From NCBI GenBank assembly GCA_016235815.1, contig JACRIM010000027.1, positions 36,421-100,420 on the forward strand: a stretch of DNA of 64,000 nucleotides, read 5' to 3'. A program made the translations under genes and the position numbers. Positions 53,141 through 61,608 of the stretch are shown here, piece after piece (the first letter of the stretch is position 1; each line of letters opens with the position of its first letter). Under the pieces are notes generated by a model. It made no database searches. It saw only the letters and a program-made list of their open reading frames with translations, and was not told where the DNA came from. This DNA is from Planctomycetota bacterium. Its GTDB lineage: Bacteria; Planctomycetota; Phycisphaerae; UBA1845; UTPLA1.

Positions 53141-53658
53141 AGCGTGATCGGAACTCCCAGCAATTCGCGTTTCTTCACGATGAACGCCACGTGATGTTGA
53201 ATGTGATGCACATAAAGCCGAACGATCTGCCCCAACGTGATCTCGCCGATCTCGGGATGCCGCGCCGCCCGCCCAAATGTCCCGTCCGGCAGTTGCCGCA
53301 GAATCATCGTCATGAGCTGCCGCGAACGACGAATTACCTCGCACGCCTCCACCGCAGACTGCCGCTCATAGAACAACTTCTTCGAAAACGCCGTTTCGTC
53401 GTAGCAATCCAGCAGTGGCCGCTCTTCGGCAATGATGCGTTTCATCCGATACGCCGCGACCAGATCGGAGTCCATCAGGTGAACGACAATCTGCCGAATG
53501 CTCCAAGTCCCCGGAATCGGCAAAGCGTCAACATGTTGATCGCTCAGTCCCGAGATGGCCCGGCCCGGGATGTCCCCGCCGGCCAGAAACGCGTCAATCG
53601 CCTCTGCGTTGCTCAATGACCGTATCGATGCAGGAAGTGATTCGTAGAAATGGGCCAT
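53137..53658 (-). CDS. DinB-superfamily metal-dependent protein
   Basis: A 173-residue four-helix-bundle protein of the DinB/YfiT type. The metal-binding histidines are in IRQIVVHLMDSDLVAAYR (about residue 60) and RLYVHHIQHHVAFIVK (about residue 152). These proteins carry a divalent metal and include thiol transferases and bacillithiol transferases. No specific activity can be assigned. It is followed by a coupled small gene. Confidence 0.85.
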   Translation of the reverse strand: MAHFYESLPASIRSLSNAEAIDAFLAGGDIPGRAISGLSDQHVDALPIPGTWSIRQIVVHLMDSDLVAAYRMKRIIAEERPLLDCYDETAFSKKLFYERQSAVEACEVIRRSRQLMTMILRQLPDGTFGRAARHPEIGEITLGQIVRLYVHHIQHHVAFIVKKRELLGVPITL

Positions 53659-53806
53659 TCAAGTTTCTCCCGTCAGGTCGACGCGAATTACCATCATACG
53701 CTGGTCGAAGCACACCGGTTCAGCGTGCATTTCACAGTCGCGCAATGAAGGCGGTTGAGTCGGCCGTGAGAGCGTTCTACACTCGACATGGTCACGGAGG
53801 ATCCCC

Positions 53807-54646
53807 ATGCACGTCTACCACGATCTCGTTCGCAAAGTCATCAACGAAGGCGTCCACAAGCCCTCTCGCACCGGCGTCGACACCATCAGCTACTTCTCCG
53901 CCCACTACCGCGTCGACCTCGCCGCCGGCTTCCCGCTTCTGACCACCAAGAAAATGCACTGGCCCTCCATCCTCCGCGAATTGCTCTGGTATCTCTCCGG
54001 CGAAAATCACATTCGCAACCTGCGCCAACACACAAAAATCTGGGACGCCTGGGCCGATGCCGATGGAAACCTCGAAACCGCTTATGGTCACTATTGGCGG
54101 CACTTCCCCAGCGCCACGCGCGCCGCCGACGGTCAATGGCGAGTCCGCGAGGTCGATCAGATCCGCTTCGTTATCGACGCACTCAAGCGCGACCCCAACA
54201 GCCGCCGACTCGTCGTCACTGCATGGGAGCCAGGCAACGCCCTGACCAGCAAACTCCCGCCGTGCCACTACACGTTCGCCTTTCATGTCACGGGCGGAAA
54301 GCTCAATTGCCACCTTCACCAACGCTCCGGCGACATCGCTCTCGGAATCCCCTTCAACATGGCTGCCTATGCCGCGCTCACGCAAATGATCGCCCAGGAA
54401 GTCGGCCTCGGCCTCGGCGTCTTCGCCCATTCCATCGTCGATGCGCACATCTACGTCGCGAAACCTGAATCTTCAATGGCCGAGTACGATCACCTCGCCG
54501 GGCTTATGGAACAGCTAAAGCGCGAGCCGTACCCGCTGCCGAAACTCGTAATCGCTCGGAAACCGTTCGATGAACTCACCTACGATGACTTCGAAATCGT
54601 CGGCTATCAGTGCCACGACGGCATCAAGTTCAAAGTCGCTGTGTAG
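53807..54646 (+). CDS. thyA: Thymidylate synthase
   Basis: A 279-residue enzyme making dTMP from dUMP and methylene-tetrahydrofolate. Conserved: RTGVDTISYFSAHYRVDLAA, PSILRELLWYLSGENHIRNL, the catalytic Cys in LPPCHYTFAFHV, LNCHLHQRSGDIALGIPFNM and ALTQMIAQEVGLGLGVFAHS. GGAGG precedes the ATG. folA follows after 20 bp; the two act in the same cycle, since ThyA produces dihydrofolate. Confidence 0.96.
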   Translation: MHVYHDLVRKVINEGVHKPSRTGVDTISYFSAHYRVDLAAGFPLLTTKKMHWPSILRELLWYLSGENHIRNLRQHTKIWDAWADADGNLETAYGHYWRHFPSATRAADGQWRVREVDQIRFVIDALKRDPNSRRLVVTAWEPGNALTSKLPPCHYTFAFHVTGGKLNCHLHQRSGDIALGIPFNMAAYAALTQMIAQEVGLGLGVFAHSIVDAHIYVAKPESSMAEYDHLAGLMEQLKREPYPLPKLVIARKPFDELTYDDFEIVGYQCHDGIKFKVAV

Positions 54647-54666
54647 CAAACCGCGCCGCCACACCC

Positions 54667-55143
54667 ATGATCACCATTCTCATCGTTGCCATGACCCGCG
54701 AAGGCCTGATCGGCAAGGACGGCCATCTTCCGTGGCACGAGCCTGAAGACCTGAAACACTTCAAGCGCGCCACCACCGGCCATGCCATCATCATGGGCCG
54801 CCGCACATGGGAATCCATCGGGCGCCCGCTTCCCGACAGGCGCAGCATCGTCGTCTCGCGCACCAAGGGCTACGCCGCACAAGGCGCCGACGTGGTCGAC
54901 TCAGTCGATGCGGCATTGGAATTGTGCCGCGCGCGATGCGAGGAAAAGGCCTTTGTCATTGGCGGTGCCGAGCTGTACCGTGCCGCGCTACCTGCCGTGG
55001 ATGAAATGATGGTGACGTGGATCGAGCGCACCGGCCTGGTTGGCGACACGCATTTTCCAACGTGGAATCCTGCCGAATGGAATTGCGCCGACGAGATCAG
55101 TCACCCGCCGCTGCGATTCGCAACCTACCGGCGCAAGAAATAG
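54667..55143 (+). CDS. folA: Dihydrofolate reductase
   Basis: A 158-residue NADPH-dependent reductase that regenerates tetrahydrofolate. Typical: LIGKDGHLPWHEPEDLKHFK, AIIMGRRTWESIGRPLP, VIGGAELYRAALPAVDEMMV and GDTHFPTWNPAEWNC. The ATG at 54667 gives the normal start MITILIVAMTREG. A 12-bp palindrome over the stop codon follows as a terminator-like structure. Confidence 0.95.
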   Translation: MITILIVAMTREGLIGKDGHLPWHEPEDLKHFKRATTGHAIIMGRRTWESIGRPLPDRRSIVVSRTKGYAAQGADVVDSVDAALELCRARCEEKAFVIGGAELYRAALPAVDEMMVTWIERTGLVGDTHFPTWNPAEWNCADEISHPPLRFATYRRKK

Positions 55144-55169
55144 GGCGGGCAATGGCGGCCCGCCCTATT
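55139..55169. terminator. Hairpin between folA and the convergent lipoprotein gene
   Basis: AATAGGGCGGGC (55139-55150) and GCCCGCCCTATT (55158-55169) pair perfectly over 12 bp with a 7-base loop. It covers the folA stop codon. There is no long T-run, so termination is moderate at best, and it may be a REP-type palindrome instead. Confidence 0.5.
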
Positions 55170-55192
55170 GCATCGAACCTCACAACCCGCTT

Positions 55193-56245
55193 TCAATGCA
55201 CTGTCGGGTTTGTCGGGGCCGCGTCAAGCCCGTCAAGGAACCCATCCCCGTCCGTGTCGGGGTCATGGTCATTCGGGTCAACACCCTGGATCAAGCCGTC
55301 GCCGTCAAAGTCCACCAACTCGCCGTCGGTGCCCACGCCATAGGTCGCGTCGTTGTTATATTCCGGGTCTGATCCATCCGGCACGCCGTTTTCGTTGGCG
55401 TCAGGGTCGTCGGGGTAGTTATCGCTGGAGTCGTTTAATCCGTCCGTGTCCGAGTCTGTCTCGTCGCCGTCGGGAATGTTGTTCGAATTGGAATCGGGAT
55501 TCGTCGGGTCGCTGTCCAATCCATCCGGAATGCCGTCATTGTCCGTGTCGACGTTATTCTGATCCGGATCATTGCAGTCCGTCAGACCATCGTCGTCGGC
55601 ATCGTACTCCTGCCCATCAAGCACACTGTTGGCGTTGTGATCAGGATCGGTCGGATACGGATCAAGCGCGTCAAACGTGCAGTCCCCGTCCGTGTCCGTC
55701 TGAAATCCATCGAGTACGCCATCGTTGTTCGTGTCAGCGTTGGCTGGGTCGGGATCGACGCCATCCGGAATCCCGTCTCCATCCGCATCGGAATCGGTCG
55801 GGGCCGGATCATCGGAATCCATGATGCCGTCGCCGTCCGTGTCCGTTTCCTGTCCGTCCGGCACGCCGTTTCCATTCGCGTCCGATTCCGTCGGACTCTC
55901 GTCAATCAAATCTGGAATTCCGTCGCCGTCCGAGTCGGAGGAGAGCTGATCCAAGTCAAGCCAGTTCGGTACCCCGTCGTTGTCGAGGTCGGAATCCAGC
56001 CCATCGATCACGCCATCGTTGTCCGCGTCCGGGTTGTCGGGGTTTCCATCAAACGCGTCCGGAATCCCGTCGCCATCCGAATCAGGCATCGATCGAAGCG
56101 TGGCAAGGCTGAGCGGCGGAACCGTGCCGTTGCCCAGCACCCCATTCAGGAGATCCTCAAACGGCGTCTGGCAGCCCGAAACAAATACAATAGCCGTGCA
56201 AACCGCGAGGCCGGTCATCGTGACCCTGGATGAGATGCGATTCAT
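55193..56245 (-). CDS. Lipoprotein with thrombospondin type-3 calcium-binding repeats
   Basis: A 350-residue exported protein. The signal MNRISSRVTMTGLAVCTAIV ends in the lipobox VSGC. The rest is a chain of about a dozen DxDxDGxxD repeats such as DSDGDGIPDAFDGNPDNPDA, DADGDGIPDGVDPDPA and DTDGDGFLDGLDAAP, i.e. thrombospondin type-3 repeats, strongly acidic and expected to bind Ca2+. The ATG at 56245 has GGGGGAAA upstream. It could be a surface stalk or adhesion spacer; no other domain is attached, which is unusual as such repeats normally link domains. Confidence 0.88.
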   Translation of the reverse strand: MNRISSRVTMTGLAVCTAIVFVSGCQTPFEDLLNGVLGNGTVPPLSLATLRSMPDSDGDGIPDAFDGNPDNPDADNDGVIDGLDSDLDNDGVPNWLDLDQLSSDSDGDGIPDLIDESPTESDANGNGVPDGQETDTDGDGIMDSDDPAPTDSDADGDGIPDGVDPDPANADTNNDGVLDGFQTDTDGDCTFDALDPYPTDPDHNANSVLDGQEYDADDDGLTDCNDPDQNNVDTDNDGIPDGLDSDPTNPDSNSNNIPDGDETDSDTDGLNDSSDNYPDDPDANENGVPDGSDPEYNNDATYGVGTDGELVDFDGDGLIQGVDPNDHDPDTDGDGFLDGLDAAPTNPTVH

Positions 56246-56713
56246 CGATTTCCCCCGAAACTTCCGCCCACTCCCGGCTCCATGCCGAACAATGGGAGAC
56301 GATGGTTTGATATCCAATACCATTTGGCCCTCTGCAATCGGATAACCAAAAGGCATACAAGGACTTGCAAATCGCGCCTCCGCGAAGGCCTGTTTTCGGA
56401 CCGCCTAAAGGACGACGACGGGTTCTCGGCCGCGTTGACAGTAAGGTGCGTTGACCGTAATCTTCCCCCGTCTTGCCTTCGGGCCAGACTCGCTCTAATC
56501 AGCGACGTTCGATCCAAAAGAGACAGGCCGAAGAAGCGAAAGCGACGGCGGTCAGAAGGCATCCCGCACGCGGTGGGGTGCTTTAGCCTCGGGACGAACC
56601 CCCTATGCAGCCGCGTCCAGTCCGACCCTGAGAGGTCGATCCACAGATTGCCCCGAATTCGGGACGATTTCGTGAGTGCAGCTGCCGTACATAGCAGGTA
56701 GGATCACCACCAT
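56246..56713. other. 468-bp spacer with no gene upstream of tRNA-Gln
   Basis: No frame with coding character is found. It holds a good promoter (56435-56463) directed to the tRNA and about 250 bp of leader-like sequence. A non-coding RNA could lie in 56470-56700, but I cannot identify a known one. Confidence 0.4.
56435..56463 (+). promoter_or_regulatory. Candidate sigma-70 promoter
   Basis: TTGACA (56435-56440), 17-bp spacer, TAATCT (56458-56463). The -35 is perfect; the -10 keeps three of six consensus bases including the important T/A/T positions. It points towards tRNA-Gln 250 bp downstream. Confidence 0.55.
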
Positions 56714-56784
56714 TACCCGGTAGTGTAATGGTAGCACAGCAGGTTTTGGTCCTGCTTGTCGAGGTTCGAATCCTCGCCGGGTAG
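56714..56784 (+). tRNA. tRNA-Gln (anticodon TTG)
   Basis: 71 nt without encoded CCA. Acceptor TACCCGG pairs with CCGGGTA, discriminator G. Anticodon arm GCAGG-TTTTGGT-CCTGC gives TTG at 34-36. T arm CGAGG-TTCGAAT-CCTCG is perfect. The D arm GTGTAATGGTAGCAC is normal for Gln. Its cognate GlnRS is encoded at 47191-48936. Confidence 0.95.
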
Positions 56785-56824
56785 TTCCCTAGTGTCGCAT
56801 GTGCGACGCGCTCGCGGAGTGTTT

Positions 56825-57928
56825 GTGGCAACGCCTCAGTCAAACCAACCATCGGCCCCGCGCCGACTCGCCGCGATCATCCTCGCCGCGGGCAAATCCA
56901 CGCGCATGAAGACCGAGTGGCCCAAGGTCATGCACGAAGTCTGCGGCCGCTCCATGCTCGGACACGTTCTCGAGGCCTGCCGCGGCGCCGACATCGACAC
57001 CTTCCACATCGTCGTCGGCTTCGCCAAAGAAAAAATCATCGACGCCTTCAACGCTGAGCCCGGCGTCCACTTCGTCGAACAACGCGAGCAAAAAGGCACC
57101 GGCCACGCCGTCATGATGTGCGCAGATGCCCTCAATGGCTTTCACGGCGATGTCATCATCATCGCCGGCGACATGCCAATGATCCGCTCGCAAACCCTGC
57201 TCGACCTCATCGGCTCGCATCGCACCACGTGTTCCACCGCCTCCATCGCCACCACCGTCCTCGACGACGCCACCGGTTACGGCCGAATCATCCGCGATGC
57301 CAAAGGGGATTTTGAGCGCATCGTCGAACACCGCGATTGCACCCCCGACCAACTGAAAATCAACGAAGTTAACCCGAGTTACTACTGCTTCGATGCCGCC
57401 TCGCTGCTCGCCGCCTTGCCGAAGCTCACGAACAAAAACGCCAAGGGCGAGTACTACATCACCGACGTCCTCGAAATACTCCGCAGCGAAGGCAAGCCGG
57501 TCCGCGCCACGACGCGTGTCCCCGCCATCGATGCCACGGGTATCAACTCCCGTGCCGAGTTGGCCGACGTCAACCGCCTCATGCAGAAGCGCATCGCCAC
57601 GGAATGGATGGACGCCGGCGTGACGATTCTCGATCCCGAAAGCACGTGGATCGATTGTCGCGCCAAGATCGGCGTCGAAACAGTGATTCGGCCCTTCAGC
57701 ACGATTGAAGGCCATGCTCGCATCGGCTCGTCCTGCGTCATCGGCCCCTATGCCTATGTCACGGATGGCGCAGTCGTTGCCGACGGAACGCATGTCGGCC
57801 CCGGTGTGTTGTCTGCCCTGGATTCAGCGGGTTCTGATCGCCGCACCGTCGTGGGTGCCGGCAAGAAACAGGTGAACGTGGTTCGCCGTCCTCCCTCCGA
57901 GGCCGGCGTGGGATCGAGGGTGTCCTGA
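56825..57928 (+). CDS. glmU: UDP-N-acetylglucosamine pyrophosphorylase (GlmU-like), short C-terminus
   Basis: A 367-residue protein. The nucleotidyltransferase domain is complete: LAAIILAAGKSTRMKTEWPK, QREQKGTGHAVMMCADAL, IIIAGDMPMI, GYGRIIRD, and NPSYYCFDAASLLAALPKLT. The hexapeptide part begins (GVTILDPESTWIDCRAKIGV) but stops after about four turns with a Ser/Arg-rich tail; the acetyltransferase part of normal GlmU (about 450 residues) is missing. It therefore probably only makes UDP-GlcNAc from GlcNAc-1-phosphate. Start: GTG 56825 with GGAG five bases before. Its stop overlaps the start of prs by one base. Confidence 0.85.
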   Translation: MATPQSNQPSAPRRLAAIILAAGKSTRMKTEWPKVMHEVCGRSMLGHVLEACRGADIDTFHIVVGFAKEKIIDAFNAEPGVHFVEQREQKGTGHAVMMCADALNGFHGDVIIIAGDMPMIRSQTLLDLIGSHRTTCSTASIATTVLDDATGYGRIIRDAKGDFERIVEHRDCTPDQLKINEVNPSYYCFDAASLLAALPKLTNKNAKGEYYITDVLEILRSEGKPVRATTRVPAIDATGINSRAELADVNRLMQKRIATEWMDAGVTILDPESTWIDCRAKIGVETVIRPFSTIEGHARIGSSCVIGPYAYVTDGAVVADGTHVGPGVLSALDSAGSDRRTVVGAGKKQVNVVRRPPSEAGVGSRVS

Positions 57929-58887
57929 TGGCCATGGTCCCCGATGAAGTCAAAGTCTTTGGCGGGCGCGGCAATCCCGACCTGTCCGATGCGATCTGCA
58001 ACTATCTCGAAATCCGCCCCGGCCGCGTCCATGCCGAAACATTTCCCGACGGCGAACTCTTCGTGAAGCTGCACGACGATGTGCGCGGCAAGGATGTCTT
58101 CGTCGTTCAATCGACCTGCCGCCCGGTGAACGACAATCTCATGGAACTCTTGATTTTCATGGATTGCCTCCGCCGCGCCTCGGCCCGCCGCATCACCGCG
58201 GTGCTGCCGTACTTCGGTTACGCCCGGCAGGATCGCAAAGAAGAAGGCCGCGTGCCCATCACGGCGAAGCTCGTCAGCAACATCATCCGTGAGGCCGGCG
58301 CCGATCGCGTCCTGACCATGGACCTCCACGCCTCGCAGATTCAGGGCTTCTTCGACATCCCGGTCGATCACCTGACGGCTGAACCCGTGCTGTTCAAGCA
58401 CATGAAGGACATCGACTTTAAGAACGTCGTCTTCGTCAGTCCCGACGTCGGCAACGTCAAACGCACCCGCGTCTTCGCCGAGAAGGCCGGCTGCGATCTC
58501 GCCATCATCGACAAACGCCGAACCAGCGGCACCACCACCGTGATGTACCACATCATCGGGGAGGTCGAAGGCAAGGATGTCATCATGATTGATGACATGA
58601 TCGCCACCGCCGGTACGGTCTGCGAGGCCGCCAAGATCGTCCGCGAGCGCGGTGCCCGAAGCGTTCGCGCCGCTGCGACCCATGCCGTCTTTGCCGGCGC
58701 CGCCGTTGATCGACTCGAAAATGCCCCGCTCACCGAAATCGTCGTCACCGACACGATTCCAGTGTCGCCGGAAGCTCGAAAGCGTTTGTCGAACTTGGTC
58801 GTCGTCAGTGTTTCCGAAATTCTGGGCGAGGCCATCGCCCGAATCCATAAACATCAATCCGTGAGTAGTCTGTTCAATCATTCGTAG
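57928..58887 (+). CDS. prs: Ribose-phosphate pyrophosphokinase
   Basis: A 319-residue PRPP synthase. Typical motifs: FPDGELFVKLHDDVRGKDVF, YFGYARQDRKEEGRVPITAK, TMDLHASQIQGFFDIPVDHL and the PRPP-binding MIDDMIATAGTVCEAAKIV. It makes PRPP for nucleotide, histidine and tryptophan synthesis. It begins one base inside the stop of glmU (TGATGG), the widespread glmU-prs arrangement, and rplY follows after 15 bp. Confidence 0.97.
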   Translation: MAMVPDEVKVFGGRGNPDLSDAICNYLEIRPGRVHAETFPDGELFVKLHDDVRGKDVFVVQSTCRPVNDNLMELLIFMDCLRRASARRITAVLPYFGYARQDRKEEGRVPITAKLVSNIIREAGADRVLTMDLHASQIQGFFDIPVDHLTAEPVLFKHMKDIDFKNVVFVSPDVGNVKRTRVFAEKAGCDLAIIDKRRTSGTTTVMYHIIGEVEGKDVIMIDDMIATAGTVCEAAKIVRERGARSVRAAATHAVFAGAAVDRLENAPLTEIVVTDTIPVSPEARKRLSNLVVVSVSEILGEAIARIHKHQSVSSLFNHS

Positions 58888-58902
58888 TGAGGTACGTCAG
58901 TC

Positions 58903-59559
58903 ATGAACATCCCAACAATCAAAGCCGACACCCGCAAAGCAGCCGGCTCTCGCGCTGCGGCCCGATTGCGCCGCGATGGAAAACTCCCCGGCATCATGTA
59001 CGGCCACAAAGAGAATCCATTGCCCATCGTGCTGGATCGCCATGCCGTCGAATTGCATGTCGAACATGGCGCCCACTTGTTCAACATCGACATGGATGGC
59101 AAAACGCAGCCCTGTCTGATCAAGGACGCCCAATACGACCACCTCGGCGCGGCACTGGTCCACGTCGATCTGGCCCGTGTCGATCTGAACGAGCGCGTCA
59201 AAGTCCACGTGCCCATCGAATACCGCGGCACGCCGAAGGGCATCGCCGAAGGCGGCGTGCTTCGACAGGAATTGTCCGACCTGCACATCGAGTGCCTCGT
59301 CGCCAATATTCCCGACAAGGTGCGCATCGACGTCAGCCACCTGGGTTTGAATTCGGTGCTTTACACCAAGGATTTGAAACTCGATCCCGGCATCACCGCC
59401 ATTAACGACCCCGATTCCGTCGTTGCCACCTGCCGTCCGCCGCTGGCCGAAGTCGATGCGACTGCCGTCGCCCCGGTCGAAGGCGCCGCCGAGCCGGAAG
59501 TCATTGCCAAGGGCAAGATCGAGGTCGAAGGAGAAGAAGGCGCGGCAGAGAAGAAGTAG
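58903..59559 (+). CDS. rplY: 50S ribosomal protein L25/general stress protein Ctc
   Basis: A 218-residue long-form L25 (TL5/Ctc): KADTRKAAGSRAAARLRRDG and KLPGIMYGHKENPLPIVLDR at the start bind 5S rRNA; the C-terminal beta domain begins VKVHVPIEYRGTPKGIAEGG. The tail is Glu-rich. Preceded by GAGGT. The glmU-prs-rplY-pth order is common and supports the call. Confidence 0.93.
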   Translation: MNIPTIKADTRKAAGSRAAARLRRDGKLPGIMYGHKENPLPIVLDRHAVELHVEHGAHLFNIDMDGKTQPCLIKDAQYDHLGAALVHVDLARVDLNERVKVHVPIEYRGTPKGIAEGGVLRQELSDLHIECLVANIPDKVRIDVSHLGLNSVLYTKDLKLDPGITAINDPDSVVATCRPPLAEVDATAVAPVEGAAEPEVIAKGKIEVEGEEGAAEKK

Positions 59560-59599
59560 CAAATGGGTTCCGCGCTGCCGCATAACGGTGTTGCGGTCA

Positions 59600-59630
59600 A
59601 CAAGAAGTGGGGCGGGTCTCCGTGCCCGCC
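59600..59630. repeat. Solo RAYT-associated hairpin between rplY and pth
   Basis: 31 bp matching, with one difference, the reverse complement of the right flank of the transposase gene at 47.15 kb, including the ACAAGAAGTGG lead and the hairpin core GGCGGGT-CTCCGT-GCCCGCC. Confidence 0.85.
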
Positions 59631-59661
59631 GGCCCGAATAAGAGAGGTGCAATAGGCACGA

Positions 59662-60231
59662 ATGAAACTCATCGTCGGTCTCGGCAACCCCGGTGCGCAA
59701 TACGTGCACACGCGGCATAACGTGGGGTTCCGCGTGGTCGAGTTGCTCTGCGACCGATGGAAGCTGGGAAACTGGAAGGAGAAATTCAGCGGCCTCGTGG
59801 CCGACGGTCAGGCTTGCGGGGAGCGAATCGTCCTGCTCCGGCCCATGACCTACATGAACGTGAGCGGCAAAAGCGTCTCCGCCGCCGCACAGTTCTTCCA
59901 GTGCCCGATGTCGGACGTGCTGATCGTGTCCGACGACGTGGATCTGCCGCTGGGTAAGCTGCGATTGCGGGCCACCGGAACCGCCGGCGGCCAGCGAGGC
60001 CTCGACGATGTCCTGGCCATGCTCGCAACGCTCGATGTGCCTCGGCTGCGAGTCGGCGTCGGCCGACCGGCGCGAGGCAGCGTGGCCGATTATGTTCTGT
60101 CGCCGTTCGCCGCAAGCGAACGCGACGAGGTTGAAGAGGAAATCACGCGGGCGGCCGATGCCGTCGAAGTGTGGGTGACCAAGGGCATCCACGCCGCGAT
60201 GAACGATACGAATCGAGACTCGAAGGATTGA
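59662..60231 (+). CDS. pth: Peptidyl-tRNA hydrolase
   Basis: A 189-residue enzyme releasing tRNA from stalled peptidyl-tRNA. Hallmarks: [20 protein letters not shown] with the catalytic His (RHNVGF), [15 protein letters not shown] and [20 protein letters not shown]. The usual HNGLKS core is replaced by GGQRGLDD, a known variant in some phyla. GAGAGGTG lies 12 bases before the ATG. Confidence 0.93.
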   Translation: MKLIVGLGNPGAQYVHTRHNVGFRVVELLCDRWKLGNWKEKFSGLVADGQACGERIVLLRPMTYMNVSGKSVSAAAQFFQCPMSDVLIVSDDVDLPLGKLRLRATGTAGGQRGLDDVLAMLATLDVPRLRVGVGRPARGSVADYVLSPFAASERDEVEEEITRAADAVEVWVTKGIHAAMNDTNRDSKD

Positions 60232-60287
60232 TGGATAAACGTGATGGTTTCGCCGGCCGAGTCCGGCGCGTCTAAGGAGAGTTTGCT

Positions 60288-60746
60288 GTGAAGCGATACG
60301 AGGCAATGTTTTTGATGGATGCCAACTTGGCGTCCGACTGGCCGTCCGCCGAGGCGGAGGTAAAGCGAATCCTGGATCGTGCCGGTGCCAATGTGCTCGG
60401 CCTGAAGAATTGGGACGAGCGCAAGCTCGCCTATTCGATCCACCAACACAAGCGCGGCCTTTATGCCCTCGCATTCTTCGACGCCCCGGCCGAGAAGATC
60501 GCCGGCCTCGAGCGCGACGTGCAGCTCAGCGAAAAGGCCGTCCGCGTCCTCGTGCTCCGCCGCGACAAACTCACGCCGGAAAAAATCGAAAAGGCCCTCA
60601 ATGCTCCGCCGCCGCCCAAGACCAGCTTCCGCGCCGACGAATGGAGCAGCAACCGCGGGCGACCCGATGGTCGGCCGGGAGACGGCCCCCCGATGGCCGC
60701 GGCAGCCGTGGAAGAAGTCCCGGATATCGACGTGCTGGAAGTTTAA
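60288..60746 (+). CDS. rpsF: 30S ribosomal protein S6
   Basis: A 152-residue S6 with GTG start and AAGGAG (60274-60279). KRYEAMFLMDANLASDWPSA, GLKNWDERKLAYSIHQHKRG and LALAFFDAPAEKIAGLERDV are the conserved fold. The last ~50 residues are a variable low-complexity tail longer than in most S6 proteins. It starts the rpsF-ssb-rpsR-rplI-dnaB block. Confidence 0.93.
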   Translation: MKRYEAMFLMDANLASDWPSAEAEVKRILDRAGANVLGLKNWDERKLAYSIHQHKRGLYALAFFDAPAEKIAGLERDVQLSEKAVRVLVLRRDKLTPEKIEKALNAPPPPKTSFRADEWSSNRGRPDGRPGDGPPMAAAAVEEVPDIDVLEV

Positions 60747-60790
60747 GCGTCCGATGACGCCGCGCCACGGCGCGGGGGAAGGATCGACTC

Positions 60791-61282
60791 ATGGCCAACT
60801 TCAATAAAGTCCTGCTCGCAGGCAACCTGACACGCGACCCGCAGCTCTCCCATCTGCCGAGCAACATGGCGGTTGTTGAGTTTGGGATGGCTATCAACAG
60901 TAAATGGCGTTCACACACCGGTGAAATGAAGGAAGACACTTGTTTCGTCGAATTGCGTGCTTATGGCAAGCAAGCAGAAACGCTGAACCAATATATGACA
61001 AAAGGCAAAGCATTGCTTGTTGAAGGTAAGCTTCGGTACAGATCATGGGACGGCAAGGACGGCCAAAAACGCAGTAAGTTGTTCGTCGTCGTGGATACCT
61101 TTCAGTTTCTCGGCGGTCCGCCCGGAAGCGGTGCAGGTAATAATCGAGGCGGCGAATCCTACGAGCGCACCGAACGTCCTGCCGTGCCGGCGCGAAGTTC
61201 AGGCGGTGGAAGCGCAGCCCCGATGGACGAAATGCCGCCCATCGACGAAACCGTTCCTGCCGGCGACGACATTCCGTTCTAA
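60791..61282 (+). CDS. ssb: Single-stranded DNA-binding protein
   Basis: A 163-residue SSB with the OB-fold start NFNKVLLAGNLTRDPQLSHL, TCFVELRAYGKQAETLNQYM and KGKALLVEGKLRYRSWDGKD, a Gly/Ser-rich linker and the acidic tip DDIPF that binds partner proteins. In the OB-fold the codons are noticeably more AT-ended (for example GCTTATGGC, CAATATATG, CTTGTTGAAGGT) than in rpsF or rplI on either side. Confidence 0.95.
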   Translation: MANFNKVLLAGNLTRDPQLSHLPSNMAVVEFGMAINSKWRSHTGEMKEDTCFVELRAYGKQAETLNQYMTKGKALLVEGKLRYRSWDGKDGQKRSKLFVVVDTFQFLGGPPGSGAGNNRGGESYERTERPAVPARSSGGGSAAPMDEMPPIDETVPAGDDIPF

Positions 61283-61315
61283 GAAAGCGACAGAATTTAA
61301 GAAGAGGATCGATAT

Positions 61316-61594
61316 ATGGCATTCATGAAGAAACCGTTCGGTAAAAAGAAAAACGACAAGGCCGCCGAGAAGAAGAAGCGCATGAAGGCCCGCGAGGTCA
61401 CCAAGTGCCGCTTCTGCCGAGAGAAGGCCGAAGAGATCGACTACAAGGATCTCGGCTCGCTCCAGCGCCTGGTCACCAGCCAGGGCAAGCACCTGTCGCG
61501 AAAGCGCAGCGGTAACTGTGCCCGCCACCAGCGCATGTCATGCGTGGCCCTCAAACACGCCCGATTCATCGGGCTGATGTCCTTTGCCGGCTAG
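61316..61594 (+). CDS. rpsR: 30S ribosomal protein S18, zinc-binding form
   Basis: A 92-residue S18. The core KCRFCREKAEEIDYKDLGSL, YKD, GKHLSRKRSGNCARHQRM and LKHARFIGLMSF agree with the family. It is the cysteine-containing (C+) form: CxxC at 'CRFC' and two further cysteines in NCARHQRMSC, which likely bind zinc. Start at 61316 with AAGAGG before it. Confidence 0.92.
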   Translation: MAFMKKPFGKKKNDKAAEKKKRMKAREVTKCRFCREKAEEIDYKDLGSLQRLVTSQGKHLSRKRSGNCARHQRMSCVALKHARFIGLMSFAG

Positions 61595-61608
61595 AGGAGA
61601 CGACCATT

